64,000 bases of DNA from Ecdyonurus torrentis (lineage: Eukaryota > Arthropoda > Insecta > Ephemeroptera > Heptageniidae), in the NCBI GenBank assembly GCA_949318235.1, contig CASGGR010000026.1:1299744-1363743 (forward strand). Reading direction: 5' to 3'. Made by a program: the position numbers and the translations under genes. The notes beneath the pieces are model-generated. The model did no database searches and was not told the origin of the DNA. It saw nothing but the letters and a program-made list of their open reading frames with translations. Shown one piece after another: positions 27,323 to 39,178 of the stretch (position 1 is its first letter; each line of letters begins with the position of its first letter).

Positions 27323-28202
27323 GTGCTTTCTCATCGTACTTTTCAGACTGTAAATATGATTTTTGATCATATTTCCGAAACTAATAAAGCTTTAGGCTTG
27401 CGGTTTGAACTAAAATGTAAGACTAACAGACTTGCAAAGAAAAGGTTATTACACCTTAATCGCTCCAATGCAAACTTTCGCCGTTATAGAGAATCTTAGT
27501 GCTTTCTCATCGTACTTTTCAGACTGTGAATACGATTTTTAATGATATCTCCGAAATTAATAAAGCTACAGGCTTGCGGTTTGAACTAAAATGTAGGACT
27601 AACAGACTTGCAAAGAAAAGGTTATTACACCTTAATCGCTTCAATGCAAACTTTCGCCGTTATAGAAAATCTCAGTGCTTTCTCATCGTACTTTTCAGAC
27701 TGTGAATACGATTTTTGATGATATTTCCGAAACTAATAAAGCTACAGGCTTGCGGTTTGAACTAAAATGTAGGACTAACAGACTTGCAAAGAAAAAGTTA
27801 TTACACCTTAATCGCTCCAATGCAAACTTTTGCCGTTATAGAGAATCTCAATGATTTCTCATCGTACTTTTCAGACTGTGAATACGATTTTTGATAATAT
27901 CTCCGAAACTAATAAAGCTACAGGCTTGCGGTTTGAACTAAAATGTACGACTAACAGACTTGCAAAGAAAAGGTTATTACACTTTAATCGCTCCAATGCA
28001 AACTTTCGCCGTTATAGAGAATCTCAGTGCTTTCTCATCGTACTTTTCAGACTGTGAATATGATTTTTGATAATATTTCCGAAACTAATAAAGCTTTAGG
28101 CTTGCGGTTTGAACTAAAATGTAAGACTAACAGACTTGCAAAGAAAAGGTTATTACACCTTAATCGCTCCAATGCAAACTTTCGCCGTTATAGAGAATCT
28201 TA

Positions 28203-30666
28203 GTGCTTTCTCATCGTACTTTTCAGACTGTGAATACGATTTTTAATGATATCTCCGAAACTAATAAAGCTACAGGCTTGCGGTTTGAACTAAAATGTAG
28301 GACTAACAGACTTGCAAAGAAAAGGTTATTACACCTTAATCGCTTTAATGCAAACTTTCGCCGTTATAGAAAATCTCAGTGCTTTCTCATCGTACTTTTC
28401 AGACTGTAAATACGATTTTTAATGATATTTCTGAAACTAATAAAGCTACAGGCTTGCGGTTTGAACTAAAATGTAGGACTAACAGACTTGCAAAGAAAAA
28501 GTTATTACACCTTAATCGCTCCAATGCAAACTTTCGCCGTTATAGAGAATCTCAGTGCTTTCTCATCGTACTTTTCAGACTGTGAATATGATTTTTGATA
28601 ATATTTCCGAAACTAATAAAGCTTTAGGCTTGCGGTTTGAACTAAAATGTAAGACTAACAGACTTGCAAAGAAAAGGTTATTACACCTTAATCGCTCCAA
28701 TGCAAACTTTCGCCGTTATAGAGAATCTTAGTGCTTTCTCATCGTACTTTTCAGACTGTGAATACGATTTTTAATGATATCTCCGAAACTAATAAAGCTA
28801 CAGGCTTGCGGTTTGAACTAAAATGTAGGACTAACAGACTTGCAAAGAAAAGGTTATTACACCTTAATCGCTTTAATGCAAACTTTCGCCGTTATAGAAA
28901 ATCTCAGTGCTTTCTCATCGTACTTTTCAGACTGTAAATACGATTTTTAATGATATTTCTGAAACTAATAAAGCTACAGGCTTGCGGTTTGAACTAAAAT
29001 GTAGGACTAACAGACTTGCAAAGAAAAAGTTATTACACCTTAATCGCTCCAATGCAAACTTTCGCCGTTATAGAGAATCTCAATGATTTCTCATCGTACT
29101 TTTCAGACTGTGAATACGATTTTTGATAATATCTCCGAAACTAATAAAGCTACAGGCTTGCGGTTTGAACTAAAATGTAGGACTAACAGACTTGCAAAGA
29201 AAAGGTTATTACACTTTAATCGCTCCAATGCAAACTTTCGCCGTTATAGAGAATCTCAGTGCTTTCTCATCGTACTTTTCAGACTGTGAATATGATTTTT
29301 GATAATATTTCCGAAACTAATAAAGCTTTAGGCTTGCGGTTTGAACTAAAATGTAAGACTAACAGACTTGCAAAGAAAAGGTTATTACACCTTAATCGCT
29401 CCAATGCAAACTTTCGCCGTTATAGAGAATCTTAGTGCTTTCTCATCGTACTTTTCAGACTGTGAATACGATTTTTAATGATATCTCCGAAACTAATAAA
29501 GCTACAGGCTTGCGGTTTGAACTAAAATGTAGGACTAACAGACTTGCAAAGAAAAGGTTATTACACCTTAATCGCTTTAATGCAAACTTTCGCCGTTATA
29601 GAAAATCTCAGTGCTTTCTCATCGTACTTTTCAGACTGTAAATACGATTTTTAATGATATTTCTGAAACTAATAAAGCTACAGGCTTGCGGTTTGAACTA
29701 AAATGTAGGACTAACAGACTTGCAAAGAAAAAGTTATTACACCTTAATCGCTCCAATGCAAACTTTCGCCGTTATAGAGAATCTCAGTGCTTTCTCATCG
29801 TACTTTTCAGACTGTGAATATGATTTTTGATAATATTTCCGAAACTAATAAAGCTTTAGGCTTGCGGTTTGAACTAAAATGTAAGACTAACAGACTTGCA
29901 AAGAAAAGGTTATTACACCTTAATCGCTCCAATGCAAACTTTCGCCGTTATAGAGAATCTTAGTGCTTTCTCATCGTACTTTTCAGACTGTGAATACGAT
30001 TTTTAATGATATCTCCGAAACTAATAAAGCTACAGGCTTGCGGTTTGAACTAAAATGTAGGACTAACAGACTTGCAAAGAAAAGGTTATTACACCTTAAT
30101 CGCTTTAATGCAAACTTTCGCCGTTATAGAAAATCTCAGTGCTTTCTCATCGTACTTTTCAGACTGTAAATACGATTTTTAATGATATTTCTGAAACTAA
30201 TAAAGCTACAGGCTTGCGGTTTGAACTAAAATGTAGGACTAACAGACTTGCAAAGAAAAAGTTATTACACCTTAATCGCTCCAATGCAAACTTTCGCCGT
30301 TATAGAGAATCTCAATGATTTCTCATCGTACTTTTCAGACTGTGAATACGATTTTTGATAATATCTCCGAAACTAATAAAGCTACAGGCTTGCGGTTTGA
30401 ACTAAAATGTAGGACTAACAGACTTGCAAAGAAAAGGTTATTACACTTTAATCGCTCCAATGCAAACTTTCGCCGTTATAGAGAATCTCAGTGCTTTCTC
30501 ATCGTACTTTTCAGACTGTGAATATGATTTTTGATAATATTTCCGAAACTAATAAAGCTTTAGGCTTGCGGTTTGAACTAAAATGTAAGAATAACAGACT
30601 TGCAAAGAAAAGGTTATTACACCTTAATCGCTCCAATGCAAACTTTCGCCGTTATAGAGAATCTTA
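28203..30666 (+). repeat. Higher-order duplication, 1232-bp period (two copies of 7 monomers)
   Basis: Block 28203-29434 is repeated as 29435-30666. The CGCTTTAATGCAAAC and GATATTTCTGAAAC variants recur at 28203/29435, 28379/29611, 28731/29963 and 29083/30315. A shorter 528-bp period (28203/28731) lies inside it. Confidence 0.85.
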
Positions 30667-32525
30667 GTGCTTTCTCATCGTACTTTTCAGACTGTGAATA
30701 CGATTTTTATTGATATCTCCGAAACTAATAAAGCTACAGGCTTGCGGTTTGAACTAAAATGTAGGACTAACAGACTTGCAAAGAAAAGTAATTACACCTT
30801 AATCGCTCCAATGCAAACTTTTGCCGTTATAGAGAATCTTAGTGCTTTCTCATCGTACTTTTCAGACTGTGAATACGATTTTTAATGATATCTCCGAAAC
30901 AAATAAAGCTACAGGCTTGCGGTTTGAACTAAAATGTAGGACTAACAGACTTGCAAAGAAAAGGTTATTACACCTTAATCGCTCCAATGCAAACTTTTGC
31001 CGTTATAGAGAATCTCAGTGCTTTTTCATCGTACTTTTCAGACTGTGAATATGATTTTTGATAATATTTCCGAAACTAATAAAGCTTTAGGCTTGCGGTT
31101 TGAACTAAAATGTAAGACTAACAGACTTGCAAAGAAAAGGTTATTACACTTTAATCGCTCAAATGCAAACTTTCGCCGTTATAGAGAATCTCAGTGCTTT
31201 TTCATCGTACTTTTCAGACTGTGAATACGATTTTTGATGATATCTCCGAAACTAATAAAGCTACAGGCTTGCGGTTTGAACTTAAATGTAGGACTAACAG
31301 ACTTGCAAAGAAAAGGTTATTACACTTTAATCGCTCCAATGCAAACTTTCGCCGTTATAGAGAATCTCAGTACTTTCTCATCGTACTTTTCAGACTGTGA
31401 ATATGATTTTTGATAATATTTCCGAAAGTAATAAAGCTTTAGGCTTGCGGTTTGAACTAAAATGTAAGACTAACAGACTTGCAAAGAAAAGGTTATTACA
31501 CCTTAATCGCTCCAATGCAAACTTTCGCCGTTATAGAGAATCTCAGTGATTTCTCATCGTACTTTTCAGACTGTGAATACGATTTTTGATGATATCTCCG
31601 AAACTAATAAAGCTACAGGCTTGCGGTTTGAACTAAAATGTAGGACTAACAGACTTGCAAAGAAAAGGTTATTTCACCTTAATCGTTCCAATGCAAACTT
31701 TCGCCGTTATAGAGAATCTTATTGCTTTCTCTTTGTACTTTTCAGACTGTGAATACGATTTTTAATGATATCTCCGAAACTAATAAAGCTACAGGCTTGC
31801 GGTTTGAACTAAAATGTAGGACAAACAGACATGCAAAGAAAAGGTTATTACACCTTAATCGCTCCAATGCAAACTTTCACCGTTATAGAGAATCTCAGCG
31901 CTTTGTCATTGTACTTTTCAGACTGTGAATACGATTTTTGATGATATCTCCGAAACTAATAAAGCTACAGGCTTGCGGTTTGAACTAAAATGTAGGACTA
32001 ACAGTCTTGCAAAGAAAAGGTTATTTCACCTTAATCGATCCAATGCAAACTTTCGCCGTTATAGAGAATCTTATTGCTTTCTCATTGTACTTTTCAGACT
32101 GTGAATACGATTTTTAATGATATCTCCGAAACTAATAAAGCTACAGGCTTGCGGTTTGAACTAAAATGTAGGACAAACAGACTTGCAAAGAAAAGGTTAT
32201 TACACCTTAATCGCTCCAATGCAAACTTTCACCGTTATAGAGAATCTCAGCGCTTTGTCATTGTACTTTTCAGACTGTGAATACGATTTTTGATGATATC
32301 TCCGAAACTAATAAATCTACAATCTTGCGGTTTGAACTAAAATGTAGGATTAACAGACTTGCAAAGAAAAGGTTATTACACCTTAATCGCTATAAATGCA
32401 AACTTTCGCCGTTATAGAGAATCTCAGTTCGTTCTCATCGTACATTTCATACTGTGAATACGATTTTTGATATCTCCGAAACTAATAAAGCTACAGGCTC
32501 GCGGATTGAACTAAAATGTAGGACA

Positions 32526-32531
32526 AACAGA
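32526..32531. other. Polinton target-site duplication, left copy (AACAGA)
   Basis: AACAGA directly precedes the left TIR and is identical to 49283-49288. It is part of the satellite motif ACAGACTTGCAAAG. Six-base duplications are the known signature of Polinton/Maverick integration. Confidence 0.97.
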
Positions 32532-33035
32532 AGTAGAGGGGTTAGACGGGTTATAGATAGATAAGGATAACATTGGTTTCCTATGTTATACAGGTTAAAT
32601 TCCGTAGGAGCCAAGGAGCCATGCTCCTGCCTACCTAACTGTATGGTAAAATATGCATACAGCATAATAGTATAGCGTTTTTAATACGTCATACATATTC
32701 TTATTGTATAAAAAATAATATATTTTTTCATATACATGAAATATGCATATTTTTTTTTTATTATTATGTATACGATTTGTTAACAATGATATTGTATATT
32801 ATAATAATTCTTAAAGTTAAGTATTTTTTAACATGTATATTTTACAATACATATTTATACGCTTTATACTTACTATACCTGGATATATAAATGTTATATA
32901 CAAGTTGCGTTGCGGCATCATATATCGTGTATTCTATTTCTCGCTCTGTCCGCACAATTATTATTTCTCTTCTTTGCTGACGTATAAGAGAGTACTTGTT
33001 GTAATACTTATAATATAGTTATAAACTCCTAATAT
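32532..33035 (+). repeat. Polinton left terminal inverted repeat (504 bp)
   Basis: Matches the reverse complement of 48778-49282 with about six substitutions and one T-run indel (roughly 98.6% identity by eye). It starts AGTAGAGGGG. A 61-codon ORF falls within it and its mirror lies in the other TIR; it has no recognisable domain and I do not call it a gene. Confidence 0.96.
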
Positions 33036-33759
33036 TTACTTTTATTTACATCTTAATACATGGTATTACAATAAAAACAACATATAGTAATATTCACATG
33101 ACACAATCGTCATACAATATATAAAATATACAGTGTATAATATAATACATTATTTTATATATAACTTCCATTATCGCAAGACGCTCTCTCTCTCTCTTGG
33201 TATATATATATATATATAAATATGTGTGTGTGTGAAAAATTATACACATATTTTACACACAATATAAGTAATTTTCTATCTCGCGCTTGCATATTATAGT
33301 ATAGAGAGTGCAATACTTGTATGTATATATAATAGTATACTATAAAGGAATTATTCACTATATAGACATGTAAAAATAAGAAGTGCATTGCAGGTTACAT
33401 ACTTTCAAAAAAATGTCGTTTCTTTGGTTAGTCTTTAAGATGGTAGTTCTCATTGCTTAATGTCTTTATGAAAAAAAAGTGCTTAAATCAGATCTAATTT
33501 GTTTATACAGTGATTAATACTGATCGATAATTGAAACAAAAGTATCAGTTTTATTGCAAATGATTAGTTTTATCATAATGATTTGTAATATTTCGATTTT
33601 AAATAATTTTTCGGGACAAAAATTGATTTTGAAATTTCAAGTAATCATACTTTGAAATAGTCTGTGAATTGGTAGGGCAGAGGTGGTGGACAAGGAAAAA
33701 CTTAACTCGCAGCTACTACTGAGAGGATAGTAGTTGCAATATTCGATCCTCGGATCACA

Positions 33760-33794
33760 CAGAGGTCCTGTGCCAAATTATATCAGGACCTCTG
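33760..33794. repeat. Perfect 11-bp inverted repeat (hairpin)
   Basis: CAGAGGTCCTG (33760-33770) and CAGGACCTCTG (33784-33794) are exact reverse complements around a 13-base loop. Just upstream, a TGGTAGGGCAGAGGTGG stretch and ATTCGATCC loosely resemble tRNA A and B boxes, so a tRNA-derived SINE remnant is possible but unproven. Confidence 0.65.
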
Positions 33795-33984
33795 TTCATA
33801 ATTTATGAGATTTCTAGAGTTTTGTATGGAAGATTGAAACCCTCATGTTGAATACTTGGAGCAAGCATACAGTAGTACAGTACTTCTATCTGCAAGACTA
33901 AGGCTGAACCAAGAATATTCAATGTGAGTATATATTATAAAATAACATTTTTATTCTTTTCATATGGTAAGATATGTAAGTTTT

Positions 33985-34760
33985 TACTTCATGGACAGCA
34001 ACAGAAGAGAGATAGAAATGCTTCATACTATGGACGGCCAGAAAAGAGATACATTGACAACATAACCATATATCAAGAAGCATAATAATTTTTTTCAGCG
34101 CATGTTTATGAAGTATTTAATATTTTCGTTTCAGTGCATGTTAAATAAAGTAAATGAAGTAACTAATTTTTACAGCATAATCATATCTTAGGAGTTTTTC
34201 ACGACATGGACAGCCAGAGAAGAGATATATGAAAGACCCTTGCTGTATGGCTAAGCTATAGGGTTATCATGGTGGGATACATACATCGAGGAGCTTATAA
34301 TTTCTTTTCAGCTTATGTAAATAAAATACTTTTTTTTTCCATATTAAATCAAGTAAATGAAGTACTTAATCTTATTTAAATTTATATTATTTAATATTTT
34401 CTTTTCAGTGCATGTTCAATAAAGTAAATGAAGTAACTAATCTTTACAGGCTAATAATATCTTAGGAAAATTTCACAACATGGACAGCCAGAGAAGAGAT
34501 AATATAAAATCCCTATGCTATGTGGCTATGTTAAATGGATAACATGGTAGGATACAAACATCGAGCAGCTTTTATTTTCTTTTCAGTGCATGAAAAATAT
34601 AGTAAATGAAGTACATAATCTTTGCAGGCTAATAAAATATTTTAAGAGCATTTTACAACATGGAATGAGAAGATCCATATAAAAACCCTATGTTTTTATA
34701 CAACATTAAAACAATGTGCTAATGATATTTTCTTTTCAGCGCATGTATACAATTAAAATA
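33985..34760 (+). repeat. Degenerate ~270-bp tandem repeat upstream of polB
   Basis: Recurring blocks: CATGGACAGCCAGAGAAGAG at about 34205 and 34479, with diverged copies near 33990, 34032 and 34661; TTTTCAGTGCATG-like blocks near 34127, 34400, 34578 and 34733; and AGTAAATGAAGTA in each unit. The best pair is spaced about 274 bp apart. The pyrimidine-rich stretch ending in CAG at each block start resembles splice acceptors. No open frame runs through it. Confidence 0.75.
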
Positions 34761-34916
34761 CAATTTATTTTTTATTCAAATGCATATTTATTATAATACA
34801 CATTTTTTGCATGACATTATTATCTTAACATTATTGTAGGTTGAAATATTTTTTTAATGTTAATTTTAATAGTTTCAATATGTTATGTTTCAGACATTTG
34901 AAGTATTATTTTAATG

Positions 34917-34917
<1 letters not shown>

Positions 34918-34954
<37 letters not shown>

Positions 34955-35020
34955 TATATAGATATAGATATATATATATATAATATATATATATAGATAT
35001 AGATATATATATATATATAT
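34918..35020. repeat. AT-dinucleotide microsatellite
   Basis: Runs of TA with a duplicated ATATAGATATAGATATATAT segment. No coding potential. Confidence 0.9.
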
Positions 35021-37657
35021 AAATTTTTTATGTGAAATTAAATGAAAAAATTATATATTATGGCATATTAATTTTATAACAAAAATCGTATACATTATAC
35101 TGAAATCATTATAATAATACGAGGAAATTTGCATATAATATGCTGTTATATAGTTATATATAAGTTCAACTGTGGAATATAAATAAGAAAAACTAAATTT
35201 GATTTAACTTTGTTCACAGAAACAAGCATGGCGCTCAGCAAAGCTGACAGTAAAATTCAGTGTGACAGCTGCGAGTTAAGCTTCAATGTGAAAAAACAAG
35301 CTCAAATTCATGGACACTTGGTGCATAATAAGAAGATATTTCAATGTGATGACTGCAGTGAAGTGTTTACACAGAACAAGAATTTGAAAAGACACAAAGA
35401 CTATAACTGTAAGACTAAAATACAACACAAGAAATTGAGGCTTCACAATGAAGCATCTATAGAAGAAATATCAGATGATACAGAAAATGCAGAGATAAGT
35501 GGTAAGAAATTCTTATGTACTATTTGTAATAGAAGTTTCTCCAGAAGTGATAACTTAAAAACTCATATGAAGAAATCATGTAATAAAAAAGGCTTAGGCA
35601 TGGCCTCTACATCACAAGTAAATATAACAAACAATGTTACTAGTAATTTAAAATCGGAGAAAGAGAAAAGTTCAAATGAAATCAGTGACGCTGAGAAAAA
35701 AGAAATAGCCATTGTAGAAACTGCATTTAAAAACAGACTTGTAACATATAAAATTAAAAACAATTTAAACATAAGTAATCCAGTTGATTATCTGCAATCT
35801 AAAACTAATGTAGTTAAATATTTGATTCAACAAGAATTAAAACAAAAATCATGTGTTAAAATTAATCTTAAGTTTAATGTTGAACATGCCAATTTAATAG
35901 GAGAGTGTCAAGAAAAGAACTTCAAAACTAAAAATGTGCCAGTGTATAGGGAATCTAACTTAGATTCATTAATCAAAAAATCCTATGAGAAATTGCAAAA
36001 GGAAATGAGTGAATTCCAGGGCAAAGGTAGTGGATGGACTAGTCATATGGTTCATGGACTTGAAGTATGTATCAATAAATATTCACCATTGTATGGATGT
36101 AGTTATATTGAAATTCCAAAGGAAATAACAAGCCGCAAAGCTATAATAAATGTACAAAATACAGACCAAAGATGCTTTGAATATGCTATACTTTCAAAGT
36201 TTGTTAATGATAATAAATCAACACCAAGCAGCTATATAAATATAAATCATAGATATAATTTTAGTTGTGTATCCTCACCAACACTACTAAAAGAAATTCC
36301 AATATTTGAAAGAAAAAATAATATAAGCATCAACGTCTTTAGTATTGGTGAAAGTAATGAAATATATCCTATAAGAGTTTCCAACACAGAGCTCCCAGAT
36401 CATAGGGACTTGTTATATGTTACTTATAATGGTGTTTCACATTATTGTTACATTTCTAATTTTGCAAGACTTGTAGGATCACAAATTAGTAAGTCAAAAA
36501 TGAGGAAAATTATATGTAAGAAATGCTTCACATATTACACAGCGTCAAGACAGGGAGAGATGAGAATGAGGTCACATAAGGAAATATGTGATAAGAAAAA
36601 AACTGTGAGAATAGATATGCCCACTTCAGAAAATGCAAAAATTAAATTTAAAAATGTTGAGCATTCTAATATCATGCCAGTAGTTATATATGCAGATTTT
36701 GAATCTTTGCTGAAAAAGTATAATTCTTGTGATCCAAGACCAGGTGTAAGTAGCACTACAAAACAACAACACCATGAACCACTTAGCTTTTGCATTCATG
36801 TAATATCAAACAATCTCTTAGATAATGAAAGAAAGTATTTACCTAAGAAACCGATTATGTACAGAAAAAGATATGATGAAGATGATGTTGGATCTGCCTT
36901 TTTAAAGAATATTCAAGATATAGCAAATAACGTTAAGGAGATATACAGAAAGTACGATCCGATGAACGACTTAACTGACAACGAGAAAGTTAGTCATAAA
37001 CATGCTACAGAATGCTACTTGTGTAAACATGAATTTACACAACAAAATTATAAAGTACGTGATCATGATCATCTCACTGACCAATACAGAGGAGCTGCGC
37101 ATAATATATGTAATCTGAATAACAGAAAGCCAAGAACTCTGCCCATATTTATGCATGGGTTGTCAAATTATGATTCTCATTTCATTATAAAGGCTCTAGA
37201 CACTATTCCTGGGAATGTAGAAGTTATTCCCAATACAGAAGAAAAATATATCTCATTTACTAAAAAGGTAGGAAACATTAATTGTAGATTTTTAGATACA
37301 TTCAGATTTATGCCTACAAGCCTTGCTCAATTAGCAGAAAACTTACCACAACATTCCTTTAAAGAAACCAAGCTTCATAATAGCTCACTGACCGATGATG
37401 AGTTAAAACTGTTAACTCGTAAAGGTGTCTATTGTTATGACTATACTGACAGCTTAAAAAAGCTTGAGGAAACTTGTATACCAGAAAAAGAAGACTTCTA
37501 TAGTGAACTATATGAAAAAGATATATCAGATCAAGATTATGAGCATGCAAGAAATGTGTGGGATACATTTAACATACAAACTCTAGGTGATTACAGTAAT
37601 TTGTATTTACGTACTGATGTTCTTATACTTGCAGATGTTTTTGAGCATTTTCGATCA

Positions 37658-37660
37658 TAA
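37658..37660 (+). other. In-frame TAA within polB
   Basis: The stop falls just after Exo III, at the boundary between exonuclease and polymerase domains. Recognisable polymerase sequence resumes in the same frame in the following codons, so this is a nonsense change rather than a frameshift. Confidence 0.9.
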
Positions 37661-37970
37661 TGTATAAGAACGTATCAGTTAGATCCAAGTTATTACTATA
37701 CTGCGCCAGGTTTAGCGTGGGATGCTGCTCTTAAATATACTGGTATAACTCTAGAGCTTCTTGTTGATTATGATATGTTGCTTTTGTTTGAAGAGGGTAT
37801 AAGAGGAGGAATAACTCAGTGTGTTAAACGTCATGCTATTGCTAATAATCCATACTTTGAGGATTACGACCCTATGTTACCTAAACTCTATTTGCTTTAT
37901 TCAGACAGTAATAATTTATATGGAGCCGGGATGTCATCTAGATTACCTTATGGGGGATTTGAGTGGGTTA

Positions 37971-39178
37971 CCCACACAGCACGGTTTATCCAATAGATAT
38001 TCATTGGATATCCCAATATCCAAAATATATCCCGTCCATTTTATATGAACCTTGAATGTCTATAGGATATTTAGCTTGGGTATAAAAAAACAAATCCAAA
38101 ATTAATTATCTACTTATTTTCAACCCGTTTTTCTCATGAGCTGACAATTATATTATGTTTTATTTATAATTTTAATCAATAAATATATTTTGGGGCAATT
38201 TTTTTATATCCACTGGTATATCCATAGAATATGCAAGAGTGGATATATAAAATTTCACTCACAAAATCAGTTTTATTGAGAGATTTTATGATATATGTTA
38301 TGAATTTATTTACCTAAAAGTTATATTTCATGCTATTTGATTTTTTTAGTCACTTTAATATTTTAAATTCTTTATATCCATTAGATATCCCAAAAATATC
38401 CAAATATCCATAGGTATATCCACCAGGGGGCAGCGTTTATTTGTGAATTTTAAATGATGCTAATTTTTTTATATCGTGCTAAATAATTAATTTTAAAATA
38501 GTATAAAGTATGGGTTTTGTGCATTAAATTATAAGCAAACAATTCAAATCATAAAACAACTACAATTTTAATAATTAATTAACTTAATTTAATTTTGAAA
38601 ATCCATCTCTAACTTTTTAAGTCAGACTGAAAAGTTGTGGTAATAATATCCTCCGAATATCCATGTTATATCCTTCAATTTCGTGTCTCAGTGGAAGACA
38701 CACAACTTTAAGTCATGAATATTTTCTGACTTGGGCAAAAACCAAAATCCCTTCCCCCGACCTGGGGGGGGGGACGGTTGGGGGTTTGCCCATGTTAAAT
38801 AAAATCGCACAACTTTGACAAGTCATTAATATTTTCGGACTTGGGCACGCACACCGCACACCAATAGCACTTCCCCGGACCTGGGGGGGGGGGAGTTGAG
38901 GGTTATTATTTGCCCATGTAAAATTGGGAAAATACTGAAAACAAAGTTAAAAAATACATTGCCTATATACCCCCCACCCCCCGAAACCCCCAAATTTTTT
39001 CTATCATATCGCATTTAATTTAACATTAAATGTACTTTTTTTAATATATCCCATAGATCTACATGGTATATTCCAGCGGGCGGGACATTTGGATTTTCTG
39101 TGGACCTTCAGCGGAGATAAATGGGATATATTTTGGGATATACGTAGGATATCTAAAGGTCATTCAGTGCTGTGTGGG
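37971..39178. mobile_element. MITE-like DNA transposon insertion in polB (1,208 bp, TA target duplication)
   Basis: The ends are perfect 12-bp inverted repeats, CCCACACAGCAC and GTGCTGTGTGGG, flanked on both sides by TA (37969-37970 and 39179-39180). The polB frame reads through the junction if the insert and one TA are ignored. Subterminal TATCC/GGATA motifs are frequent on both sides. The interior has a ~115-bp tandem duplication with G runs (about 38690-38925). No transposase ORF is present, so it is non-autonomous. A TA duplication fits Tc1/mariner-like and some other superfamilies; I do not assign one. Confidence 0.88.
38690..38925 (+). repeat. Internal tandem duplication in the MITE with G tracts
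   Basis: Two imperfect copies carry ACAACTTT, AGTCAT-AATATTTTC, GACTTGGGCA, CTTCCCC-GACCTGGGGGGG and TTTGCCCATGT in the same order, spaced about 115 bp apart. The second copy has a 10-G run. Confidence 0.75.

Larger units (their letters stand above)
3786..32531 (+). repeat. 176-bp satellite array, left arm (~160 tandem copies)
   Basis: Head-to-tail monomers, usually 176 bp, with 173-bp and 175-bp variants. Landmarks recur in the same order in each monomer: CGTACTTTTCAGACTG, GATATCTCCGAAACTAATAA, GGCTTGCGGTTTGAACTAAA, ACAGACTTGCAAAGAAAAGG, TGCAAACTTTCGCCGTTATA. Several monomer classes are visible: GCTACAGG versus GCTTTAGG (the latter with TGTAAGAC); a CTCGCGGATT class with a 3-bp deletion; a GTTCGTTCTC/CATTTCATACTG class; and a CACCGTTATAGAG/CTTTGTCATTG class. 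Class order is repeated in blocks, showing higher-order structure. No genes are interspersed. This looks like centromeric or other heterochromatic satellite; its location is inferred. Confidence 0.98.
33036..35227. other. Non-coding left arm between TIR and polB
   Basis: No convincing gene was found. It holds a GT/TA microsatellite near 33195-33235, a perfect hairpin at 33760-33794, a degenerate minisatellite at about 33985-34760 and AT dinucleotide runs at about 34918-35020. Just before the polB ATG, the sequence TTTGTTCACAG (35209-35219) looks like a 3' splice acceptor, so a 5'UTR intron is possible. Confidence 0.7.

Noticed and set aside
3949..32280. Serial 67-72 codon open frames, one per satellite monomer (also 49357-63787)
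   Set aside because: They arise from the tandem monomer. Most begin with GTG rather than ATG, each overlaps the next monomer (176 is not a multiple of 3), and they lack any recognisable domain. I treat them as satellite sequence and not genes.
3786..32531. CRISPR-like appearance of regular repeats
   Set aside because: Units are contiguous 176-bp monomers with no unique spacers, in animal DNA; this is a satellite.
32833..33018. 61-codon ORF in the left TIR and its mirror at 48795-48980
   Set aside because: Hydrophobic, AT-driven, entirely within the TIR and duplicated only because the TIR is; no family resemblance.
33155..33388. 77-codon minus-strand ORF in the left arm
   Set aside because: Built largely on microsatellite (IYIYIYQ, GT runs); composition explains it.
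33661..33760. A tRNA gene
   Set aside because: A-box-like and B-box-like strings are present but no cloverleaf with paired acceptor stem can be drawn; at most a SINE remnant.
38826..39014. 62-codon ORF in the MITE
   Set aside because: Translates poly-G/C tracts and AT-rich DNA; no transposase features.
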